Shown here: positions 52,822 to 61,484 of the stretch, piece after piece
Layout of the letters: the number at the start of each line of letters is the position of its first letter
How positions within the stretch are numbered: position 1 is the stretch's first letter
NCBI GenBank assembly: GCA_964491785.1
Contig: CAZBGS010000004.1
Span: forward strand, 124,001 to 188,000
Reading direction: 5' to 3'
Length of the DNA stretch: 64,000 nt
Origin: RZZS01 sp964491785
Lineage (GTDB): Bacteria; Pseudomonadota; Alphaproteobacteria; Micavibrionales; Micavibrionaceae
The notes under the pieces: generated by a model
The model's input: the letters and a program-made list of their open reading frames with translations, nothing else
Told to the model about the DNA's origin: nothing
Database searches by the model: none
Position numbers and translations under genes: made by a program

Positions 52822-54912
52822 ATGGGTATCAAAAGAACGCCCACGGGCCGCATATATTATGACGCCGGCGACGAACGTCAGGCGCAGATGGTCGGGCTGC
52901 TCGGGCAGCTCGGCGACAGGCTCAAGCGCAGCGAGCAGGAGCGCGAAGAGCTGTGGAAAGAGATGCAGGAGTACCGCAAGCTGATCTCCGATATCGAGGA
53001 CAAGGCGGCAACCAGCGAAAAAGTATTTCTTAATATTCAGGGCAAATTATCGCGGACGGAGAAGCTGGAGTCGGAGATCCTGAAGCGGCAGGAACTGCTT
53101 GAAAAGAACCAGCAGGAGCATTTCCGCAAATATGGCGATGGCAGCAAGAGCTATGACGAGGTTGTCCGCAGGCTTGAGGAAAGCGAGACTTTGACAGCGG
53201 CGCTTGCCGAGAAGCTGGAGAGTTCCGAGAGCCAGCAGAAGCGGCTTGACCGGAGAATAGAAAAAATAACCCAGGATCGAATGAGGATCGCCCGCAAGCT
53301 GGAGCGGATGGAAGAGACGCTGCTGGAGACGCAGGACGTTCTTCGGGCAAGAGCTCTGGTTTTGCTGACCGATCAAAGTCTGGCCGCCCAGACCGCACTG
53401 CCTCAGCTTCCGGCAGAGATAAAGCCGGGGCAGCAAGACGCTCCGGCGAACGACAGTCAGGCTTATGCGTGGTGGAAGCAATTCATGCAGCCGCAGACGG
53501 TCAGTACCACTTTTCTGATGGTGCTGGCGCTGCTGCTTGGATGGTCGATCAGCGAGTGGCAGACATCGAGGATTCCCTCGGTGGCGGTTCTCGAGGATGG
53601 AAGACTGGCGAGACTTGAGTATAACAGCGCGCAGGCGATTCAGGACAAGGTTGCGCCGGAGGCGGATGAGACAAAGGTGGCCGGTGCGGTAATGCCCGAA
53701 GACCGGAGGTCTTTGGCAAAAGCTCCGGCTGCAGATGAAGTACTGCCTGCCGTGACCGGTGAATACGATCTGGAGGCCGGAAACGAGAGCGGCAAGCTGG
53801 CGGCCGAGCCTTTGAACACCGGTGATTATGACGACGAAGCCTTGCTTGAGGAGATGCTGGAGGATCCGGATGCAGTGGCGGCAAAGCTTAACGCCATAGA
53901 GCCTTCGGCGAGCAGTGTTGCGGGGTCGATCGAAAAGGCGCTGGAGCCTGCGCTCCCGGAAAAGGCCCGCAGCGAGAGCAGGCAGGCGGCCTATACTCCT
54001 TCTGCCGGACAGGTTTCCGGCCTCAATCCGGATCCGTCGTTGCCGGAGCCGGTTAAGAAAATCGAGAAGCAGGCTTTCGAAGGGGGCGCTTCGGCACAGC
54101 ACGATCTTGCAGCCATTTACACCGCAGGTTATGGCGGGGTTAAGCAGAACTACGAAAAGGCTTCGTTCTGGTTCAGGAAGGCGGCGGATCAGGGAGTTGC
54201 CAACGCATGCTACAATCTCGGGGTTCTTTACCATCAGGGGCTTGGTGTGAATCAGAATATCGACGAAGCCATCAAATGGTACAAGGAGGCGGCCAGCCTT
54301 GGCCATCCGGAAGCGCAGTATAATCTGGGCATAGCATATATCGAGGGTATCGGGGTCAGTTACGATCCGCAGAAGGCAGCTGACTATTTCGAAAAAGCGG
54401 CGAGCCAGCAGATCATGGAGGCGGCCTATAATCTGGGACTGATCCATGAAAACGGGCTGCTTGGCAAGTTGAGTCAGGAAGAGGCTTTGCTCTGGTACAA
54501 GACGGCGGCTGACTGGGGTAGCGCCGAGGCCAGAGGAGCAATGGAGCAACTGGCCAAATCGCTCAATATCAAGCCTGAAGAGATCGACCGGCTGGTAGAT
54601 CTGGCAAATGCCAAAAAACCTGCCGGTAAGACCGGGGCCGGGAACAGTAACGATCTCCATAAAAAAAAACCGGTAGTTCCGGCGGGGCAGGCTGTAGTGG
54701 CGCAGATACAGGCGCAACTGATGGATCTGGGCTTGTATCCGGGCCCTGCTGACGGCGCTTTCGGCCCGTTGACACGGGATGCCATACGCACATATCAAAG
54801 AATGAACGGCCTTGGTATCAACGGGGAGGCAAACGAGGATTTGCTGATACATATGCTTGCGCGTAATCTTGAGGAAGGAGCGGCAGGAGAGGTCGGCTCA
54901 AGAGAGCAGTAG
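52822..54912 (+). CDS. PodJ-like polar scaffold: coiled coil, TM, Sel1 repeats, PG-binding domain
   Basis: A 696-residue single-pass membrane protein. Residues ~18–180 form a long charged coiled coil, predicted cytoplasmic. One transmembrane helix (227–246) leads into an acidic linker (~250–415), four Sel1-like repeats (~418–583; e.g. ASFWFRKAADQGVANACYNLGVLY, AIKWYKEAASLGHPEAQYNLG), and a C-terminal peptidoglycan-binding domain (~626–680; VVAQIQAQLMDLGLYPGPADGAFGPLT). This domain order matches Caulobacter PodJ, which marks the flagellated or new pole, but here the coiled coil is shorter. No pilus, chemotaxis or polar-localisation gene is adjacent. Confidence 0.85.
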   Translation: MGIKRTPTGRIYYDAGDERQAQMVGLLGQLGDRLKRSEQEREELWKEMQEYRKLISDIEDKAATSEKVFLNIQGKLSRTEKLESEILKRQELLEKNQQEHFRKYGDGSKSYDEVVRRLEESETLTAALAEKLESSESQQKRLDRRIEKITQDRMRIARKLERMEETLLETQDVLRARALVLLTDQSLAAQTALPQLPAEIKPGQQDAPANDSQAYAWWKQFMQPQTVSTTFLMVLALLLGWSISEWQTSRIPSVAVLEDGRLARLEYNSAQAIQDKVAPEADETKVAGAVMPEDRRSLAKAPAADEVLPAVTGEYDLEAGNESGKLAAEPLNTGDYDDEALLEEMLEDPDAVAAKLNAIEPSASSVAGSIEKALEPALPEKARSESRQAAYTPSAGQVSGLNPDPSLPEPVKKIEKQAFEGGASAQHDLAAIYTAGYGGVKQNYEKASFWFRKAADQGVANACYNLGVLYHQGLGVNQNIDEAIKWYKEAASLGHPEAQYNLGIAYIEGIGVSYDPQKAADYFEKAASQQIMEAAYNLGLIHENGLLGKLSQEEALLWYKTAADWGSAEARGAMEQLAKSLNIKPEEIDRLVDLANAKKPAGKTGAGNSNDLHKKKPVVPAGQAVVAQIQAQLMDLGLYPGPADGAFGPLTRDAIRTYQRMNGLGINGEANEDLLIHMLARNLEEGAAGEVGSREQ

Positions 54913-54936
54913 CCTCATATCCAGTCAAATCCGTAT

Positions 54937-55473
54937 ATGTTGAATTTCAAGCATGACACGGAACGGCAAATGAAAGTTCTGTATGAAGGTAAATGGGCCA
55001 GGTTTATCGACGATGGCGGATGGGAATATGCAGACAGGCATACCTCTAGAGGCATAGTCGTCATAATTCCCGTAACGGCCGACGGAGAAATCATTCTTGT
55101 GGAGCAATACCGCAGGGCGGTTAAATCGCTGGTAATAGAATTGCCGGCCGGCCTTGTCGGGGATTTTGACGGAGATGAAAGCTTCGAAGCCGCGGCAAAG
55201 CGCGAACTGCATGAAGAGACGGGGTATGAGGGGGAAATCGCTTATCTGATGCGCGGCCCGCTTTCGCCCGGAATCAGCAGCGAGGTGGCGGATTTTTACC
55301 TGGCTTTCGATCTTGTAAGAACAGGAGAGGGTGGCGGTGACGAGGATGAGAATATTACCGTGCATGCGATACCGCTCGACCAGGCTTGCGACTGGCTAAA
55401 GAAACAGACTGACCAAGGCAAATACATCGAGCCGAAAGTCTATGCCGGACTATTTTTTGCCGGGAGACGCTGA
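54937..55473 (+). CDS. Nudix hydrolase, ADP-ribose pyrophosphatase-like
   Basis: A 178-residue Nudix enzyme. The Nudix box is complete and canonical: G, five residues, E, seven residues, RE-L-H-EE-T-G-Y (within GDFDGDESFEAAAKRELHEE). Upstream are VVIIPVTADGEIILVEQYRRAV and the PAGL loop, typical of the ADP-ribose pyrophosphatase branch. A second ATG at 54970 (MKVLYEGKW) would also fit. It ends exactly where the convergent RelA/SpoT-fold gene ends, so there is no shared spacer. Confidence 0.92.
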   Translation: MLNFKHDTERQMKVLYEGKWARFIDDGGWEYADRHTSRGIVVIIPVTADGEIILVEQYRRAVKSLVIELPAGLVGDFDGDESFEAAAKRELHEETGYEGEIAYLMRGPLSPGISSEVADFYLAFDLVRTGEGGGDEDENITVHAIPLDQACDWLKKQTDQGKYIEPKVYAGLFFAGRR

Positions 55474-56223
55474 TCAGCTGAAGGCGGGCGCGAAAGTCTC
55501 GGTAAATACGAAAGTTTGCGGTTTTTCGACTTTAGTAAATACAGTGCTTCTTGGATTTACGAGATCAAGCAAGTCAAGGTCAATCAAGGCTTTTCTAAAT
55601 AATTCAATATTTTCTTTTCGGAGCGATTCCAGTTTTTCAGTTTCATCGGGGCCAAGCTCTAATCCGCCATCGAGCTTATCGGTTAAGGGCCGCATTTTTT
55701 TATAAAGCACCCGTGAAGCTTCGTAAGTGTCCTGCATATTCTTGTGCTGGATCTGTATTTCGCAAGGAATAGGCTCGGGGTATTTGTTAAGGTAGATTAC
55801 TACATTTAAATTAATACCGACGTAGCCATGCGCTTTGGGCCATTCAAAGAAATCTTCAATATCGTCGATTTCGGGATTTTCTTTCGAAGCCAGGTAGTAA
55901 TTCTTTTTTTCCATCCTTTCATGGAAAGGGTGGGAATTTTTGCCGGGGCCAAAGATTTTTCTGAATGTTTCGATTTGCTTGGGATCATCGAAAAGAATGC
56001 GGAGGCGGCATAAGTCAGGAACCTGGGAAATATCGCCGTTATACTTATTTGCCGCTTTTTCAAACACCCGCTTCAGGGTTTTGACCGGCCCTTCCACGAT
56101 TGCGAGATTGGGGTCGAGGCCAAGTTCGTAACAAAGCGCTCTGGCGTACCTGCAAAGCTGCGACCGCGCCTGCTCGGAACGCTTTATAAGTACTTCAGGA
56201 TTTCCGTTCGTAACTCCTTTCAA
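55474..56223 (-). CDS. RelA/SpoT-fold nucleotidyltransferase-like protein
   Basis: A 249-residue soluble protein. After an N-terminal helical segment, residues ~46–190 fit the RelA/SpoT synthetase fold: EGPVKTLKRVFEKA, then VPDLCRLRILFDDPKQIETF (the D…R pair), AHGYVGINLNVVIYL, and PCEIQIQHKNM. The strand order and the EIQIQ motif are as in the ppGpp synthetase domain. The GYVGINLNV loop differs from the GYQSLH form of housekeeping RelA and resembles divergent, possibly toxin-like members. No HD hydrolase, TGS or ACT domain is present. It sits alone, tail to tail with the Nudix gene, with an AT-rich upstream region. Whether it makes ppGpp or another product cannot be told from the sequence. 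Confidence 0.75.
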   Translation of the reverse strand: MKGVTNGNPEVLIKRSEQARSQLCRYARALCYELGLDPNLAIVEGPVKTLKRVFEKAANKYNGDISQVPDLCRLRILFDDPKQIETFRKIFGPGKNSHPFHERMEKKNYYLASKENPEIDDIEDFFEWPKAHGYVGINLNVVIYLNKYPEPIPCEIQIQHKNMQDTYEASRVLYKKMRPLTDKLDGGLELGPDETEKLESLRKENIELFRKALIDLDLLDLVNPRSTVFTKVEKPQTFVFTETFAPAFS

Positions 56224-56449
56224 GCCGCTGCTCCCTGAAACTGGTCATAATATTTATAATTATATTTTTATTATACATATGAATGTCAAATTGAAATATT
56301 AGAATATAATTATTGCAACCAATTATAATTTTTCTATTAAAATTTTTATATGTTTGGTTTTTCTGCCGCTTCCCTTTCGGCTGTTGCTATTTAAATTATA
56401 TTTTTTTATAAGTGCTTTCAGCAAAAAAATTTAATCCGGGAACAACTAA

Positions 56450-56869
56450 ATGACCGAGCGAACTCTTTCGATTATCAAGCCGGACGCAACCGCGAGAAAT
56501 CTTACCGGTGTTATAAATTCAATATTTGAAAAGGAAGGTTTGCGGATTGTCGCTCAGAAACGCATTCGACTGACGCGTGACATGGCTGAAATGTTTTACG
56601 AGGTTCATAAAGAGCGGCCGTTCTATGCAAATCTGGTGGAATTCATGATTTCAGGGCCGGTAGTGGTTCAGGTTCTTGAAGGAAAAAAGGCTATTTCCAA
56701 GAACCGAGAAATCATGGGCGCTACCAATCCGGCAAATGCCGAGCCCGGAACTATCAGGGCGGAATTCGCTGAAAGTATCGAGGCAAATTCGGTTCACGGT
56801 TCGGATTCTCCTGAAAACGCCGAACGGGAGATAAGATTTTTCTTTAGTGAAGTTGAAATAGTCGGTTAG
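56450..56869 (+). CDS. ndk: Nucleoside diphosphate kinase
   Basis: Equilibrates nucleoside di- and triphosphates by a phospho-histidine intermediate. The 139 residues begin TERTLSIIKPDATARN and contain the catalytic His in NSVHGSDSPENAEREI, as well as FYEVHKERPFYANLVEFM. The 226-base upstream region is strongly AT-rich, presumably with the promoter. It diverges from the RelA/SpoT-fold gene. Confidence 0.98.
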   Translation: MTERTLSIIKPDATARNLTGVINSIFEKEGLRIVAQKRIRLTRDMAEMFYEVHKERPFYANLVEFMISGPVVVQVLEGKKAISKNREIMGATNPANAEPGTIRAEFAESIEANSVHGSDSPENAEREIRFFFSEVEIVG

Positions 56870-57050
56870 AAACCATCTCAAATAAGTAAGAGAGCTGCCG
56901 CGATCTCGAAATCTGAGAAGGCATTGGTATGGACAATTGAATTGGTTTTCTTTGATCCTAAGTTAATTCTCAGGAATGATAATAATTCTGACATTAAGAG
57001 GCTAGCGGGCATGTAATTAATAGCCCGTAGAGCCTTAATAAGAGGAAAAA

Positions 57051-57479
57051 ATGCCAGATGTGTTCGATTTACTTAAAGAAGATCATGTTGAATTAAAATC
57101 AAGACTAGGAAAAGTTAAAGACGCCGTACCGGAAGACCGGGAGTTTTTTTTCGGCGAAGCCATGTTTCTATTAAGCCGGCATGCTACCTTCGAAGAGGAA
57201 ATACTTTATCCCAACATTCTGGATTTTCTGGACAAAGACACTATTGCCATCATTGACGACGAAAAGGAAGAGCATCGCCAAATGGAACATTTGCTGGCGA
57301 TCCTGTCGGATATGGAAAAATATTCAGTCAAATGGCAAATGAGTTTTTCCAGGCTCCACACACTCTTTGACAGGCATGCCTATAATGAAGAGAACGCTTT
57401 TTTCCCGAGGGCAAGAAAGCAAATACCAGGAGAGAAGCTGGACGAACTGGCAAGCTATTTTCACCAGATCTTCAGATAG
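57051..57479 (+). CDS. Hemerythrin HHE-domain protein
   Basis: A 142-residue helical-bundle protein that probably binds a non-haem di-iron site and O2 or NO. Candidate ligands are the H and E residues in DHVELKSRLG, HATFEEEILYPNI, EEHRQMEHLL and HAYNEENAFFP. It stands alone, with GAGGAAAAA before the start. Its stop is five bases before the end of the convergent hybrid kinase gene. That adjacency may be chance, though hemerythrins and kinases can both act in redox or oxygen sensing. Confidence 0.88.
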   Translation: MPDVFDLLKEDHVELKSRLGKVKDAVPEDREFFFGEAMFLLSRHATFEEEILYPNILDFLDKDTIAIIDDEKEEHRQMEHLLAILSDMEKYSVKWQMSFSRLHTLFDRHAYNEENAFFPRARKQIPGEKLDELASYFHQIFR

Positions 57480-57483
57480 AATC

Positions 57484-60400
57484 TCAGCTGCTCAGCCACT
57501 CGGCAAGAGCCTGTTTGGCTCTGATATTTGCTAGTGGAATCTCTTCAAGTATCGCAGGAAGCTCCGAGGGCTTGTTTTCCTTGGCGGCTTTCTCGGCTTG
57601 GGCAGCCATACGGCTTAATTCGGTCAGGCCGAAATTACCGGCCATTCCCTTAAGTTCATGAGCTCTGGCCGCAATAACACGGGTGTCCAGGGTCTTGCGC
57701 GCTTCGGTAAGGGCTTCTACAAGTTCGTCCGATTTTTCGATAAGGCTCTCAAGAAGCTCTTTGAGCTGTTCATAGCCAAGACTTGATTTCAGGGTGTCAA
57801 GTGTCGATAGATCAAAGAGGTTGCCGGATGATACGTTCCCTGCGGGAGGTTCCATGGCGGTTGAGAAGCTGTCCTCCTCCCAGCCATCCGCCTCTTCGAA
57901 AAGAACCGTGTCGGCTTCCGGGGCGATGTTTTCTCTGGAAGTTTTGTTAACGCTCACTGTTTCTTCCTGTTCGTCGTTTTCCAAAGAAAAAGCAATACCG
58001 GCATCGGGAGGGGAAAGTACCGGGGCCGCCGCAGAAAGTCGGGGTGATTCCGCTTCTTCATCAATGCCAATTTCGGTTTCAGCCGGGAGAAGTTGTGTTT
58101 CAGGTCTGGCTTGTCCCGTACTTTCAGGAGGTAAAATCACGGCGTTATCAAGTTGCCCGCTGATGACTTTGCCAATGGCGACTTTCAGCTCTTCGGGGTT
58201 TATGGGTTTTGCGACAAAGCCGTTCATATTGGCGCTATAAAATTTACGAATGTCATCTTCGCGAATATTGCCGGTAAGAGCGACGACCGGCAGAGAAGCG
58301 AGATTCCTGTCTTTCAGCGACCTTATCGCTTCGGTGGCTTCGATCCCGTTCATTCCCGGAAGTTCGACGTCCATGAAAATCATGTCGAATTTCCTTTCAC
58401 CCAGTGTTCGCAGAGCGTCTTCGGCGGTAGATGCCACGTCGGCCGTATGGCCTTCTCTTTCAACCAGGCCTACTATTACTTTCTGGTTGATGTAGTTATC
58501 GTCCACCACAAGAATATGCAGCTTTTCGGCTACGGCTGGGACTACGGGGGCGCGCGAAACCAGAAAGACTTCTTCCGCCGATGAGCTGCTGCCTTCTTCC
58601 ATCAATAACGAGAAGAAGAAGGTGCTCCCCTCGCCTTCCCGGCTGTTGATGCCGATAGTGCCGCCCATCTTCTCTATCAGGCGTTTGCAAATGGCGAGCC
58701 CCAGTCCCGTGCCTCCAAATTTTCTCGAAATACTTGAATCCGCCTGTGCGAACGGGTTGAACAGGTTCTTTTGTCCTTGTTTGGAAATTCCGATTCCGGT
58801 GTCCTCTATCGCAAAATAAAGAGGGTGTAGCGCAACATTATTGTCTCTGTGCCCGGCTCCTGCCTCTTTTTCCTCGTCGGAAATGGTACGCTTGACGTGT
58901 AGTGTAACGCCGCCTTTTGTGGTGAACTTGATTCCATTGCCTGTAAGGTTCAGCAGCACCTGCCGCAATCTGGTAGGGTCGCCGCGAACATATCTCGGAA
59001 CGTCCTCCCCTACATCGCTTTTTAAATAGATATTTCTTTCCGCTGCATGACCGGACATCAGAGTCACGACTCCGTTAATGAGACGATAGAGATCGAAGTC
59101 AACATGTTCCAGTTCCATTTTGCCGCTTTCGATCTTCTCAAAGTCGAGAATATCGTTGAGCAGGGCGAGCATGGCATCGCCTGAATCCTGAATGGTCTCT
59201 GCAAATTCATGTTGCTCGTATGTCAGTTTGGTGTCCATCAGCAGGCGCACCATTCCCATTATTCCGGTCATGGGAGTACGAATTTCATGGCTGACAACTG
59301 CAAGAAAGGCGGATTTGGCGCGGTTGGCTTCGTCGGCGGCCTCTTTTGCCTTGCGCATTTCCTCGGTTCTTTGTGCTTCGCGTTCGCGCAGTTCGGCCAT
59401 GACCTCGCGTTCGCGCTCGATCACCCGTAAAAGCCGTTGCTGGTCGGCGGATTCCTTTGACTGTTTGAGTCTTGCCAAAGATGCCTGTTCTTTGGTTTCG
59501 CGGGTTTTTTGTTCTCGCTGCCGCTCTTCCATTAAATGGTACCTCAGGGCTGTAGCCGATATCAGGAACAAAGCCTGGGGAATCATGGAAAGCCAGTAGG
59601 CGTTAAGGACTATGCCGGAAGGTCTGATGATATTCAACGAGGCTGCTGCTGTTATGCCAAAACCGAGCAGGTTTACCAGCCATGCGAAAGCGTACTGGTA
59701 GCCGGCATATCTTCCATCCTGCCCCTGGATATAGGAGAGAACGATTATGGCGAACATTCCAAATGCCGGCAGGATATAGAGGAGAACCGGCTTGATGATT
59801 GCGGCATCTGGCAGAAGTGTCCATACCAGAATATTCGCAAGGAGAATCAGGATGGCTGCACCGAAAGTAAAGTAGTTAAGAATAAAATCAGCTGAGGTGA
59901 TCCGCATGAATAATTTGGTCATGAAAAATCCTATTATCACCGAGAGCGAGAAAAGCGATCCCGAGGCGGCTGTGATAAGTGGAAATTCCGAGAAGATGGT
60001 GTTGTTTGTAAAATGGAATTGCGTCGCTTGCGATATGAAGAAAAGAATAAAAAGCAGATATGAATAATCTTTCCCGAGAAAGACTATCGCACCGAAGAAA
60101 CCGATCAGCACAATAAAAAACAGGGTAAATAGATTGGTGTAATTAAATGGCGAGTTTGCCTTGTCGATATATGTATTCCTGGAAAGGATTTCCATCGGCA
60201 GGATATGAGGCATTCCCGGCGAGGGGACATAATAGATTACAAGCAAGGCCCCATTTCCCGGAGTTATCGAGATCGGGAGAGTGGCCCCGACCAGTTCCTT
60301 GCCGAAAGGCCCGCGCGTGTCCGGCCTGGGGACGGCATCCAGCAACTTGCGGCTACCTTGCGCGTCAAAGACGAATATTTCTCTGGCAAGGCCGATGCGT

Positions 60401-60786
60401 CCGTCGAAATGCTCGCCGAAGGAGAGTATCCAGTCACTGCTGGAGGATTTGTTGAAAAGAGAGATGACGATCCAGTGGAGATCGCCCTTGTATCCCAGAT
60501 CGATCAATCTTGAATCAAGCCTCAGTCCGCGAATATTGTGCTTGAAGCGGCTCGCCACCTGATCGAAGTCGAGTTCATTATCAGAATCTCTGGTAATAAA
60601 GGCATAGGAGCCAAGCATGTAAGAATCCTGATCGTCGCGTAAAATAAGCGTGGAAGGATCGGCTGCCTGTGACAATTCGCTTTGGGCAGGGGCGGTTTTG
60701 CCTGGAAGAAGGGCAAGCAGCACTATAGCCGCCATGAGAACAAGGCGGGTTTTTGAGAATAATGTTTGTTTCAGACTCTTGCTCAT
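57484..60786 (-). CDS. Hybrid sensor histidine kinase (7TM-DISM, HisKA, HATPase, REC, Hpt)
   Basis: A 1100-residue multi-domain kinase. A signal peptide is followed by a periplasmic DISM-type sensor domain (~40–180), seven hydrophobic helices (~200–400), and a coiled-coil linker (~405–485). Next come HisKA with His500 in VVSHEIRTP and the HATPase (GNGIKFT, DTGIGIS, GGTGLGLAIC). The receiver carries Asp806 in FMDVELPG, and the C-terminal Hpt has His1043 in RAHELKGMAG. This complete phosphorelay in one polypeptide should pass phosphate to an unlinked response regulator. ATG 60786 is preferred to TTG nine bases upstream. The DISM ligand is unknown; it often binds carbohydrates or similar small molecules. 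Confidence 0.94.
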   Translation of the reverse strand: MSKSLKQTLFSKTRLVLMAAIVLLALLPGKTAPAQSELSQAADPSTLILRDDQDSYMLGSYAFITRDSDNELDFDQVASRFKHNIRGLRLDSRLIDLGYKGDLHWIVISLFNKSSSSDWILSFGEHFDGRIGLAREIFVFDAQGSRKLLDAVPRPDTRGPFGKELVGATLPISITPGNGALLVIYYVPSPGMPHILPMEILSRNTYIDKANSPFNYTNLFTLFFIVLIGFFGAIVFLGKDYSYLLFILFFISQATQFHFTNNTIFSEFPLITAASGSLFSLSVIIGFFMTKLFMRITSADFILNYFTFGAAILILLANILVWTLLPDAAIIKPVLLYILPAFGMFAIIVLSYIQGQDGRYAGYQYAFAWLVNLLGFGITAAASLNIIRPSGIVLNAYWLSMIPQALFLISATALRYHLMEERQREQKTRETKEQASLARLKQSKESADQQRLLRVIEREREVMAELREREAQRTEEMRKAKEAADEANRAKSAFLAVVSHEIRTPMTGIMGMVRLLMDTKLTYEQHEFAETIQDSGDAMLALLNDILDFEKIESGKMELEHVDFDLYRLINGVVTLMSGHAAERNIYLKSDVGEDVPRYVRGDPTRLRQVLLNLTGNGIKFTTKGGVTLHVKRTISDEEKEAGAGHRDNNVALHPLYFAIEDTGIGISKQGQKNLFNPFAQADSSISRKFGGTGLGLAICKRLIEKMGGTIGINSREGEGSTFFFSLLMEEGSSSSAEEVFLVSRAPVVPAVAEKLHILVVDDNYINQKVIVGLVEREGHTADVASTAEDALRTLGERKFDMIFMDVELPGMNGIEATEAIRSLKDRNLASLPVVALTGNIREDDIRKFYSANMNGFVAKPINPEELKVAIGKVISGQLDNAVILPPESTGQARPETQLLPAETEIGIDEEAESPRLSAAAPVLSPPDAGIAFSLENDEQEETVSVNKTSRENIAPEADTVLFEEADGWEEDSFSTAMEPPAGNVSSGNLFDLSTLDTLKSSLGYEQLKELLESLIEKSDELVEALTEARKTLDTRVIAARAHELKGMAGNFGLTELSRMAAQAEKAAKENKPSELPAILEEIPLANIRAKQALAEWLSS

Positions 60787-60872
60787 AGATAACAAACCCG
60801 GCAGGAAAGCCGCTTGATCATTCTAAGACATGATCTGACGAAAAGCTTACGAAAAAATGAAAATCGGACTGC

Positions 60873-61484
60873 CTAAAGCGTTTTTCTCTGTGCGATGAGG
60901 CGGATTGCTTCGACATAGGCGGCGTGTTCCTGTTCAAGAACCCGGGCGGCCAGAGTTTCCGGGGTATCGCCAGCAAGGACGGAAACCCTTTTCTGTAGGA
61001 TAACCGGCCCGGCATCGCATTCGGCAGTGACGAAATGAATGCTCGCGCCGCTCTCGGTATCTCCGGATGCGAGCACCGCCTTGTGAACTTTTTCGCCGTA
61101 CATGCCGGGGCCGCCATGGCGGGGGAGCAGGGACGGATGGGTATTCAGCATTCTTCCCTGCCATTTTTCCACGAAATAGGGGGTGAGAATTCTCATGAAT
61201 CCCGCAAGGCATATCAGGTCAGGTTTGACAGGGGCATTTTCCAGTGCGGAATGAAGGGCGGATTCGAAGTCTTTTCTGGTTTTGAATTTGGTATGGTCGA
61301 CGATTGCGGTCGCGATACCGGCTTTTCCGGCGCGTTCAAGGCCGTAGGCTTCCGGCACATTAGAGACTACCAGCACTATTTCTGCCGGGTATGAGGCATC
61401 GGCGCAGGCGTCGATTATGGCTTGCAGATTTGTGCCGCCTCCTGAGATCAGGACGGCAAGTTTCAGCTTCTCGTTCTGTTCCAT
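60873..61484 (-). CDS. purN: Phosphoribosylglycinamide formyltransferase
   Basis: GART enzyme: transfers a formyl group from N10-formyl-THF to GAR in purine synthesis. The 203 residues begin with KLAVLISGGGTNLQAIIDAC and contain the DLICLAGFMRILTPYFVEKWQGRMLNTHPSLLP motif, with the catalytic N-x-H…D set (NTHPS, then SGASIHFVTAECDAGPVI). It overlaps the upstream purM by 22 bases, in the normal purMN arrangement. Confidence 0.98.
   Translation of the reverse strand: MEQNEKLKLAVLISGGGTNLQAIIDACADASYPAEIVLVVSNVPEAYGLERAGKAGIATAIVDHTKFKTRKDFESALHSALENAPVKPDLICLAGFMRILTPYFVEKWQGRMLNTHPSLLPRHGGPGMYGEKVHKAVLASGDTESGASIHFVTAECDAGPVILQKRVSVLAGDTPETLAARVLEQEHAAYVEAIRLIAQRKTL

Noticed and set aside
53047..54852. 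A 601-codon open frame on the minus strand opposite the PodJ-like gene
   Set aside because: It mirrors the codon pattern of a strongly coding gene on the plus strand. The translated text is Arg/Leu-rich with no recognisable domain.
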